Origin: Candidatus Binatia bacterium
Lineage (GTDB): Bacteria > Desulfobacterota > Binatia > Bin18
Reading direction: 5' to 3'
Length of the DNA: 36,718 nt
NCBI GenBank assembly: GCA_022824615.1
Contig: JAJDZM010000153.1
Span: forward strand, 1 to 36,718
The notes below the pieces were generated by a model. The model worked only from the letters and a program-made list of their open reading frames with translations, made no database searches and was not told the DNA's origin. Position numbers and translations under genes: made by a program. Numbering within the stretch: position 1 is the first letter of the stretch; each line of letters starts with the position of its first letter. Below, piece after piece: positions 1 to 6,644 of the stretch.

Positions 1-146
1 CTGACTGATTATTACTTATTCAAACTTATTCTGTCAAATACAGACTCTTTATCCCCTTCTATAAAGTTGCGAATACACCTCACCATACAACCTGGCTGAT
101 GCGCAGCTCGCAAAAATACGCTACATGCGATGGGCAAGGAGGGAGC
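1..146. other. A/T-rich leader upstream of the first amidohydrolase
   Basis: The first 60 bases are clearly richer in A/T than what follows, which suits a promoter region, but I could not pick a convincing -35/-10 pair. The one clear signal is a strong Shine-Dalgarno, AAGGAGG at 136-142, four bases before the ATG at 147. It fixes the start of the amidohydrolase and argues against the upstream in-frame ATG at 99. Confidence 0.5.
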
Positions 147-1286
147 ATGCTGCACGGAAAAATCATTGATGCGGACGGACATATACTGGAATCTGTCGAT
201 CTGTGGCGGAACTACCTGGAGGCCAGGTTCAAAGATCGTGCCATTCGAATGGACACCGGAGATGATGGTGTCGAATACCTCGTGGTTGAAAATAAACCGC
301 TGCCCATTACCCGTGGCATAGGCCCGACCGCGGCAGGCATCGGACAGCCTCTGCGGGCGATTTTTGAGCCGGGCCGTTTTGGCTACCGTGATGGCCCGGC
401 GGGAGCCTACGATGCGCAGGCGCGTTTGCAACGCATGGACGCGGATGGCATCGATATCTCGGTGCTCTTTCCCACCCTCGGCCTCATCTGGGAGCCCGGC
501 ATCAGCGATGTCGAGATCTCGTCAGCCTACTGCCGCGCCTACAACAACTGGATTCTTGATTTCTGCTCCGCCGACCCGACCCGACTCATCCCGGTTGCCC
601 ACATCGTTCTGCTGGATATTGACGCGGCAATCACAGAAGTGAAGCGGGTGGCAAAACTCGGGCATAAAGGCGTGTTCGTATGTGCCGCTCCGGCCAACAA
701 ACGGGCCTTTTGGGACAGGGCTTACGATCCGCTGTGGGCGGTGTTACAGGATTATGATTTGTCCATCGGGTTCCACACCGCGGTGCATGAAGACTTTCTC
801 GGTCATCAGTGGATTGCCCAGGAAAACACCGACTTCATGGATGCATCGTTTGTGTATTTTCAGTGTCTGCCGCTCGTGGCTGACGTCCAGGCGGCCTTTG
901 CCGCACTCTTTCAGGGCGCGGTCTTTGACCGGTTTCCCAGCCTGAAAGTGAATCTCCTGGAGGTCGGCGCCGGCTGGATTCCGCACGCCTTGGACCGCTG
1001 GGACTCCAAGTACCAAAAAATCGGCTATAAGACCGGCCTCAAGCATCTGCCGAGCGAGTACTTTGCCCGGCAGTGCTGGATTTCGTTTGACCCGGATGAA
1101 ACCACGATTCCCTATATGGCTGAGCGTTATGGCGCCGAGCGCTTTGTGTGGGCCTCGGACTTTCCGCACTGGGACGGCAGCCTTGACGCGCTGGGCGAGA
1201 CAAAAGAGGCCATTGTATCGCTATCGCCGGAAGCCCAGCAATGCATACTCGGGGACAACGTGGCCCGGCTGTATAATCTGACGTGA
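147..1286 (+). CDS. Amidohydrolase-2 family metal-dependent hydrolase
   Basis: A 379-aa TIM-barrel hydrolase of the amidohydrolase-2 (ACMSD/decarboxylase-like) family. The N-terminal motif IIDADGH (D8, D10, H12) stands where the family's first metal ligands lie. A GFHTAVH segment in mid-protein and SDFPHWD near the end (D338, H341) supply the other expected ligands. Such enzymes hydrolyse or decarboxylate aromatic and ring-cleavage acids, but the substrate cannot be read from sequence. The ATG at 147 is chosen for its AAGGAGG Shine-Dalgarno and because the family normally begins right before the IIDAD motif. It is convergent with the catabolic operon at 1337-6644, with 50 bases between stops. 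A paralogue lies at 21378-22508 with the same DADxH and SDxPH motifs. Confidence 0.88.
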   Translation: MLHGKIIDADGHILESVDLWRNYLEARFKDRAIRMDTGDDGVEYLVVENKPLPITRGIGPTAAGIGQPLRAIFEPGRFGYRDGPAGAYDAQARLQRMDADGIDISVLFPTLGLIWEPGISDVEISSAYCRAYNNWILDFCSADPTRLIPVAHIVLLDIDAAITEVKRVAKLGHKGVFVCAAPANKRAFWDRAYDPLWAVLQDYDLSIGFHTAVHEDFLGHQWIAQENTDFMDASFVYFQCLPLVADVQAAFAALFQGAVFDRFPSLKVNLLEVGAGWIPHALDRWDSKYQKIGYKTGLKHLPSEYFARQCWISFDPDETTIPYMAERYGAERFVWASDFPHWDGSLDALGETKEAIVSLSPEAQQCILGDNVARLYNLT

Positions 1287-1336
1287 GTCCCGCAGAGCAG
1301 GTCTACGTTGCGTGACCCGCCCCCTATATCCCCGGA

Positions 1337-2377
1337 CTATTGAAACTCGGGCATGACCTTGGTCGCAAACAGCTCCATCGACTTCATGACCTTCTCGTGC
1401 TCCATGCCGCCAAAGTGCATGAACAACAGCACGTGGGAGACTTTGCATTCGTCTCGAAGCCATCGGATTCTGGTGCGAACCGTTTCGGGGTCGCCAAACC
1501 AGACCAGATCCTCGTCAATCACTTTGTCATAGCTCAACGAGCGAATATACTTGGCCCACGGCTCGAAGAACTGATACGTCTCCGGCCAGCTCTCTCCCTC
1601 GGGCAGGGTAAACATCATGGCAAAGTCGTCCAGAAACCACTGCATGCCCTGGCGGGCTTCTTCCTGGGCCTTTTTGGTCGTATCGCTCACATACACAAAG
1701 GGATGACCGACCCGCGGCAGGTCGGTCCGACCGGTCTTTTTCATGGCAGTGTCAAGCCGCCCAAACAGTTGCTTGAGGTCGGCCAGAGGGGTGAGTGAGG
1801 CCCCCAAAATAGGCGTAATCCCCCGCCGCAGGGCTTTTTCCATGGTCGAGGGACTCAGGCAGGGCTGCCACAGAGGCGGGTGCGGTTCCTGGAGCGGTTT
1901 GGGCATCACGGTCACTTCCGGGATGCTGAAAAACTGGCCCTCATACGAAAAGGGCTCGCCGGTCCAGGCCTTGAGAATAATATCCAGACTCTCGTTAAAC
2001 CGCTCCTCGGCCTCTCCCCAGGGGACGCCGTAGCCGTCGAACTCGCCCTTGAACAAGCCTCGTCCCACACCAAAATCCAGCCGCCCGTCGGACAGCAGAT
2101 CGACCGTGGCGTAATCCTGAGCGACCTCAATCGGGTTGTGCCACGGCAGAACGCTGACTGCCGTGCCCAGACGAATACGTTTGGTCCGCGCCGCGATATT
2201 GCCCAGCAGCACATGCGGAGAAGGTTTGCCGTGATGATAAAAGGCGTGCTCGGCCAAAAAGACGGTACTATAGCCGAGCCGGTCGCCCCATTCGATCTGC
2301 TCCAGACCCTCGTCGTATATCTGTTTCATGGAAGAGCCGTCCGGCGTCTGGTTAATGATAAAAAACGAGAAATCCAT
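1337..2377 (-). CDS. LLM class flavin-dependent oxidoreductase (last gene of catabolic operon)
   Basis: A 346-aa bacterial luciferase-like monooxygenase. Diagnostic segments are the N-terminal strand MDFSFFIINQ, the AEHAFY segment after the second strand, the RLGTAVSVLPWHNP motif and DLLSDGRLDFGVGRG, which shape the flavin pocket in this fold. The family uses reduced FMN or F420 to oxygenate or reduce small organic molecules. The start is supported by AGGAG about nine bases upstream. It is the sixth and last gene of the minus-strand cluster, 52 bases after NicX-like B, so it probably performs a flavin-dependent oxygenation in the same pathway. The substrate, and FMN versus F420, are undetermined. 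Confidence 0.85.
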   Translation of the reverse strand: MDFSFFIINQTPDGSSMKQIYDEGLEQIEWGDRLGYSTVFLAEHAFYHHGKPSPHVLLGNIAARTKRIRLGTAVSVLPWHNPIEVAQDYATVDLLSDGRLDFGVGRGLFKGEFDGYGVPWGEAEERFNESLDIILKAWTGEPFSYEGQFFSIPEVTVMPKPLQEPHPPLWQPCLSPSTMEKALRRGITPILGASLTPLADLKQLFGRLDTAMKKTGRTDLPRVGHPFVYVSDTTKKAQEEARQGMQWFLDDFAMMFTLPEGESWPETYQFFEPWAKYIRSLSYDKVIDEDLVWFGDPETVRTRIRWLRDECKVSHVLLFMHFGGMEHEKVMKSMELFATKVMPEFQ

Positions 2378-2429
2378 GCTCTGCCTCTCCTGTCGGGCGC
2401 GCCGTCACCGCTCCGCCTGCCGGTGCGGC

Positions 2430-3485
2430 TCAGGCGCTCGGTTTCAGCGAGGGCTCGACGATAGCACCGTTTTCCACTACCGGTTGCCCGTCAAGAAACA
2501 CGCTACAGTTTCGCATTGGGATATCGAAATGACACAACGTGTGCCGGCCCGCCGCCGGGTTCGGACCCGTGGACAAGAGGAAGTTGCCCGCAAACGCGCG
2601 TCCGTCAACGCCGATCGCTTCATCCTTGCTGTACAGACTGAGGGCGTGCCACAACGCCTTCTCGTGCATCCCCCAGCCGACGTGAGAAATGCCGCGGGCG
2701 GCCCGGTCTTCCCAGCGGTCCAGATAATCCCGGATCAGCGCCGCATCGACGCCATCGCCTTCCACCCCGGTCACAAACCCATCGGTGAAGTACAGATGGA
2801 CCGGGCTTTCGACGTATTTATAAAACGGGAAGACAATATCGCCGGGGGCCAGCACGGCCAGTCCATTCACATCCGGTGAGGCCGGAAAGGCGGCGATCAG
2901 CCCCTGACCCCAGTTGGCCCAACTGCCCGGCTCGGCGCAAAATCCGCGTGAGCCCGTCACCAGGCTCCCGACCAAGTCCACGCGCAGGTCCGTGCCCACC
3001 GGCGAGGTCACCGTCATTGTTTTTGCGGCCCTGGCGCGTGCGACCGCACGGTCGATGCACTGCGTCCGTTCCGCGGTTGGCAGCAGACGGGCAAGCGCGT
3101 CCGCGGGTTCTCTGATGTAGAGCATACGCGGGCCGTGCTTGAGGATCTCGCCGCGCTCCTCGGAGTGGATCAGCCCCTCGACCGAGAGGTCAACGATGAA
3201 ATCAACCTGCTTCAGCATCTCAACCACCTCGGGGAATCCTTGCAGGAGCGTGGAGCAGGCATTGCCCCGGTTCACCGCGGTATCGTTTTGCTGCGTCGGG
3301 TCAATAGGCAGCATGAGCTGAAACGGCCGCGCCCCGCAGGCGCTCAGACTCGTCAAACTCGCCGCCAGATACTGCGCGGACGAGTCCGGTTCGGTCAGAA
3401 TCGCCGCGGTCTGGCCGGACTGCACCTGGCACCAGGCAAACTCCTGGGCAAATAAGGCGGTCAACGTCGGGTTGGGTTGCAACAT
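2430..3485 (-). CDS. NicX-like ring-cleavage dioxygenase/M29-like protein B
   Basis: A 351-aa protein of the 2,5-dihydroxypyridine 5,6-dioxygenase (NicX) family, which belongs to the aminopeptidase T/M29-like superfamily. From memory, characterised NicX binds Fe(II) through H265, H318 and D320. This protein has H268 in ISHVGWG and H319-x-D321 in CHFD, nearly identical positions. Length also matches the ~350-aa family. It likely cleaves a hydroxylated aromatic or pyridine-type ring, but the family is broad and the substrate is unknown. The ATG at 3485 has an AGGAGG ribosome site about ten bases upstream. It is a diverged paralogue of the protein at 5580-6644 in the same operon, suggesting two related steps or two substrates. 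Confidence 0.8.
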   Translation of the reverse strand: MLQPNPTLTALFAQEFAWCQVQSGQTAAILTEPDSSAQYLAASLTSLSACGARPFQLMLPIDPTQQNDTAVNRGNACSTLLQGFPEVVEMLKQVDFIVDLSVEGLIHSEERGEILKHGPRMLYIREPADALARLLPTAERTQCIDRAVARARAAKTMTVTSPVGTDLRVDLVGSLVTGSRGFCAEPGSWANWGQGLIAAFPASPDVNGLAVLAPGDIVFPFYKYVESPVHLYFTDGFVTGVEGDGVDAALIRDYLDRWEDRAARGISHVGWGMHEKALWHALSLYSKDEAIGVDGRAFAGNFLLSTGPNPAAGRHTLCHFDIPMRNCSVFLDGQPVVENGAIVEPSLKPSA

Positions 3486-3533
3486 ACGGCCGGCCCTCCT
3501 CGGAACACGCTCTGCACCGAGCCTTTGCGCAGT

Positions 3534-4001
3534 CTAGTTGGCGGCCGGCCGCGACACTCCGGCCATCGCGCCTTTGACGGTCGTCTTGAGCGGATATTGG
3601 GAATAGTCGGCCTTCAGCTCAAGGGTGTGGCCGTTCGGGTCGGTGACGTAGACCGAGGTGCCATAGCCGGTTGCGCCGTACAGCTCGACGGGTCCGAAGG
3701 TGATCGGCACGGCGTTGTCCTTCAGATACTGGACAATGGCGTCAAACTCACCGTGCATATGCAGACAGACATGATCGACCCCACGCTGGTCTTTTTCCGC
3801 CAGCGTGCTCCCTTCCGGCAGGACCCGCAGGTCGATCAGATTACGACCACACCGGACCTGGTATAACCCCATGTCCTCGATGACTCGCTCGACGCTCAGA
3901 CCCAGGACCGTCGTATAGAAGTGCAAAGTTTTTTCGATATCCGTGACTTGCAGCACGACATGATCGATACCGTGAAATTGAATCGGACACTCGGATTTCA
4001 T
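3534..4001 (-). CDS. VOC-fold (glyoxalase/extradiol dioxygenase-like) protein
   Basis: A 155-aa vicinal-oxygen-chelate protein with two beta-alpha-beta-beta-beta modules. H14 (GIDHVVLQV), H77 (GVDHVCLHM) and E128 (HTLELK) match the usual two-His-one-carboxylate metal site, and VTDPNGHTLEL is the classic C-terminal VOC signature. Members include glyoxalase I, type I extradiol dioxygenases and epimerases. One domain of this size fits a small lyase, isomerase or dioxygenase homodimer. Its start overlaps the stop of the upstream 109-aa gene by four bases (ATGA), so the two are translationally coupled. Within this cluster it may handle an intermediate between the Rieske and NicX-like steps, which is inference. 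Confidence 0.85.
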   Translation of the reverse strand: MKSECPIQFHGIDHVVLQVTDIEKTLHFYTTVLGLSVERVIEDMGLYQVRCGRNLIDLRVLPEGSTLAEKDQRGVDHVCLHMHGEFDAIVQYLKDNAVPITFGPVELYGATGYGTSVYVTDPNGHTLELKADYSQYPLKTTVKGAMAGVSRPAAN

Positions 4002-4327
4002 ACATCCTCCACTGGCGCAAAGCGCTTGACATCAAAGCCATTGATCACGGCCGGGTTTTGAAACATCTCCACGGCGTTGGCCACTTCCATTAAGGACAGA
4101 CTCAGATGGAACAGCCGCTCCGCCTCGGGCGGCAGAGTGTCGAGCGGAAAGGCGTTCAGATATGCCATAGCGGCTTCCACACGCGCAGACATGTGGTCGT
4201 AGAAAGCCTGGATATCTTCCAGGCTGCTGGCCAGGCGCTTGCCGGTCCGCTCGCGTTCCGTGGCGAGCGCCCAGTCGAGAAAAGGCTCAAGATCGGCAAA
4301 CTCGGCGGGCAGTTTCTGTGCGCTCAC
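3998..4327 (-). CDS. Small helical protein of unknown function in the Rieske operon
   Basis: A 109-aa protein starting at a GTG (beginning VSAQKLPAEF) that I do not recognise. The frame stays open upstream to 4804 only as a shadow of the Rieske gene. GTG is preferred because a purine-rich G-run lies about ten bases upstream and the frame before it runs through repeat DNA. The sequence looks all-helical, acidic and free of Cys or His clusters, with a central FYDHMSARVEAAMAYLNAFPLDTLPPEAERLF segment rich in leucine and alanine (quoted positions about 46-77). It lies between the Rieske oxygenase and VOC genes and overlaps the latter by four bases. A role as an accessory or beta-like partner of the oxygenase is possible but unsupported by homology visible to me. 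Confidence 0.7.
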   Translation of the reverse strand: MSAQKLPAEFADLEPFLDWALATERERTGKRLASSLEDIQAFYDHMSARVEAAMAYLNAFPLDTLPPEAERLFHLSLSLMEVANAVEMFQNPAVINGFDVKRFAPVEDV

Positions 4328-4338
4328 GGTCTGTTTTA

Positions 4339-4385
4339 CCCCCTCTCCCTCGCTCCGCTCGGTCGGCCCCCCTAAGGGAAGGGGG
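4339..4385. repeat. CCCTCTCC-type palindromic repeat (copy D, degenerate)
   Basis: An imperfect inverted repeat beginning CCCCCTCTCCCT (4339-4350) and ending AAGGGAAGGGGG (4374-4385), filling nearly the whole gap between the Rieske gene and the 109-aa gene. It resembles the better-conserved copies at 10955-10992, 28048-28085 and 28435-28460 but has a longer, different loop. In the operon transcript it would form a G/C-rich hairpin that could lower expression of downstream genes or stabilise the upstream message. Confidence 0.6.
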
Positions 4386-5564
4386 CTACGCCTCGGCGTA
4401 AAAGCGGTCGAGTACGGTGTGAAAATACCGAATCTGCATTTCTTCGTCCTGGAAATACAGCTCCTTCTTGGCTCGCGAGGCCAGCCCGATATGAATCTGT
4501 TCGTGGGCGGTGGCGTCCTCTTGCAGCAGGTCCCGGAGCAGGCAGGTGAAATATTCCTGGCCGACACGCTGACCGGCGTTTTCCGCCGGACGAAAATAGA
4601 TCTTGATATCCCAGTCGGTCCGATCAACCGCCTGGGGCCAGAAGTTATAGGACATATAGAAGTCGTGCGAGACACCGCGGAAGAGCAACAGCGCCATATT
4701 GGGAAAGATCGTGTAGAAATCAAAGGAGCCGATGCGGGGCAGGCGAGATTCGGTCTCGGCCACGCTGAACCGGGCGGCCAGCTTTTCGGTGGCCGGGCCA
4801 ACACGATCCTCGGGCGGGTCTGACGAATACACGCTGTGGTGATTGAACAGACGGACGTCGAGCAGACGCGTGAATTGCCCGTCTTTCAGTACGCAGAACT
4901 CGGGAATGGTCCGGCGGTGTTGAAACGGCAAATGATACAGCTCGTTCTGGGCGTCTAGGGCAATTTTCCAGTTGGCGTGCTCGTCCACTCTATACCGCTT
5001 GGCCAGCGCCAGTTCGCCAAAGCCGCCGCCCTCAAGCTGGTCGGCCACCCCGCCCAGATATTCCCGGAGACTCTCGGGGGGACGCTCGGCCAGATGAATG
5101 AAGATAAAGCCTTCAAACACCTCGGTGTGGATCGGGGTCAGGCCCAGGTCGCACTTGGGCAGATCGAAAAAGTTGTCTTCATCCGGCACCCAGGTCAGTT
5201 CACCCTTGGTGTTATACGCCCAGGCGTGAAAGCCACAGGTGAGCGTACCTTTACACGTGCCCTTCTCGTCCCAGACGAGCTTATTGCCGCGGTGGGAGCA
5301 CACGTTATGAAAGCCCCGGACCTCGCCGTCCCTGCCCCGAATGATCAGGACCGAGGCGCGACACATGGTCAGGTCTTTGGCAATATAATCGCCGGGGTTT
5401 GGGATCTCCTCGACCCGCCCGATATTCAGCCAGGTCCGCCGAAAAATTTTCTCCCGTTCGAGCTCAAAATGCTCCTGCGAAATCAGCGGCTCGGCCGCAA
5501 CCGGGCCGGTGCCGATCTCCGGGTATTTTTCCGCCCAGCGTTTATCCGCAATTACGGTCCGCAT
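4386..5564 (-). CDS. Rieske non-haem iron aromatic-ring-hydroxylating oxygenase, alpha subunit
   Basis: A 392-aa oxygenase. The N-terminal Rieske domain binds a [2Fe-2S] cluster through C89-x-H91 (CSHRG) and C110-x2-H113 (CGFH). The C-terminal catalytic domain has the mononuclear iron site in NELYHLPFQH, with H211 and H216, and D350 (LLQED) as the probable third ligand. The usual bridging Asp before the YH motif is Glu (E208), as in the carnitine oxygenase-type branch. It would hydroxylate or demethylate an organic substrate with O2 and electrons from a reductase. No reductase or ferredoxin gene is nearby, so electrons must come from elsewhere. The start has AAGGAGA about nine bases upstream, 16 bases after the NicX-like A stop. 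No classical beta subunit is recognisable. Confidence 0.92.
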   Translation of the reverse strand: MRTVIADKRWAEKYPEIGTGPVAAEPLISQEHFELEREKIFRRTWLNIGRVEEIPNPGDYIAKDLTMCRASVLIIRGRDGEVRGFHNVCSHRGNKLVWDEKGTCKGTLTCGFHAWAYNTKGELTWVPDEDNFFDLPKCDLGLTPIHTEVFEGFIFIHLAERPPESLREYLGGVADQLEGGGFGELALAKRYRVDEHANWKIALDAQNELYHLPFQHRRTIPEFCVLKDGQFTRLLDVRLFNHHSVYSSDPPEDRVGPATEKLAARFSVAETESRLPRIGSFDFYTIFPNMALLLFRGVSHDFYMSYNFWPQAVDRTDWDIKIYFRPAENAGQRVGQEYFTCLLRDLLQEDATAHEQIHIGLASRAKKELYFQDEEMQIRYFHTVLDRFYAEA

Positions 5565-5579
5565 GCAACGGTCTCCTTC

Positions 5580-6644
5580 TTATCTGGCGACGGCCCGCAT
5601 CTCTGTGGGGATCACGTCACCGTCCTGTACAATAAGTTCGTCATCGAGATACAGCGTGCAGCCTTTCATGGGCAGGTCCATATGGCAGGCCGTGTCGTTG
5701 CTCCCACCGAGTTCGGTGTTGGGGCCGGTCGAGAACAGGACGTTGCCGTAAAAGGCCCGCCCGTCCATGCCAACCGTGGGAGCGCCGGTGGCGAGGTAGT
5801 CCCAGCGCGCGAGATCGTTGAGGCCCCAGCCGATGTGCGAGATGGCAAACGCCCTGGGGTCGTGAAAACCGTCCATATAGTTCTTGACCAGCATGGCGTC
5901 AAAACCGCCGTCGATATCGACGATCATGCCGTCTCGAATGGTGAAGGTAATCGGCTCCTGGACGTATTTATTAAACGGAAACAGAATGTCGCCGCGGTCC
6001 ATGACGACCGTACCATTGACCCCGGTCTCGCTGCCCTGGGTCGCCAGAAATCCGCCCGGCCAGTGGTCCCAGCGACCGGGAGTGTCCGTAAAGCCGTATT
6101 CGGTCAGAATCGGGAATTGTCCCAGATCGTACTGCACGTCCGTTCCGGCCGGATTGGTAAAGCGGAGGTTTTGGGCCTTGGCCAAACGCGCTTCCGCGGC
6201 CTCGACACGCTCGCGCAGTGCCTGGGTGGGAAAGAGACGCGACAGCACCTCAAAAGGTTCGACCACCAGCAGGATGCGGGTGTCCGCGGCCTGAATCTCC
6301 AACTGTTCTTTTGAAAACAGCAGAAAGATAAGATCCACGACCAGGTCCGCACTTTTGAGGGCCTCAATGGCTGGTTTATTCCCGGCTAGGGCGTTTTGAC
6401 CCACATCGCCGGCCACGTTCTGCGACCCGCCCGCTCCACGCGCCGGCAGGTTGACGTTGAACACATCCACCCCCAACTCACGCGTAGCGATCATAAACGC
6501 CGAGGCATACTCAACCGCTTGTTCCGCCTCTGACAGAACCGCAACGGTTTCTCCCGGCTTCACCTTGCACAGCTCAAGCTCCTGCCGAAACAGACTCACC
6601 ATCATATTGGTCTGGCTGATTGAGAGTGACATGGTATTTGGCAT
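5580..6644 (-). CDS. NicX-like ring-cleavage dioxygenase/M29-like protein A (first gene of operon)
   Basis: A 354-aa paralogue of the NicX-like protein at 2430-3485. The presumed Fe(II) ligands are H270 (AISHIGWG) and H321-x-D323 (CHMD), spaced as in NicX. Shared family blocks include GDILFPFNKYV, GMDGRAFYGNVLFSTGPN and the C-terminal DLPMKGCTLYLD. It probably opens the ring of a dihydroxylated substrate, but automatic pipelines may label it leucyl aminopeptidase because of the M29-like fold. The start is set by GGGAGGA about nine bases upstream of the ATG. The first 23 codons overlap, in another frame, the 3' end of the Hsp70-protease gene. It is the first of six closely spaced minus-strand genes. 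Confidence 0.82.
   Translation of the reverse strand: MPNTMSLSISQTNMMVSLFRQELELCKVKPGETVAVLSEAEQAVEYASAFMIATRELGVDVFNVNLPARGAGGSQNVAGDVGQNALAGNKPAIEALKSADLVVDLIFLLFSKEQLEIQAADTRILLVVEPFEVLSRLFPTQALRERVEAAEARLAKAQNLRFTNPAGTDVQYDLGQFPILTEYGFTDTPGRWDHWPGGFLATQGSETGVNGTVVMDRGDILFPFNKYVQEPITFTIRDGMIVDIDGGFDAMLVKNYMDGFHDPRAFAISHIGWGLNDLARWDYLATGAPTVGMDGRAFYGNVLFSTGPNTELGGSNDTACHMDLPMKGCTLYLDDELIVQDGDVIPTEMRAVAR

Noticed and set aside
2430-3485. Reading the NicX-like proteins as leucyl aminopeptidases
   Set aside because: The fold is M29-like, but the His and His-x-Asp ligands match NicX spacing and the genes sit with a Rieske oxygenase; still, peptidase activity is not excluded by sequence.
4977-6314. 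A 445-codon open frame on the + strand opposite the Rieske and NicX-like A genes
   Set aside because: It is antisense to two clearly conserved genes, crosses their boundary, and its residues show no domain pattern; a product of G/C-rich codon bias.
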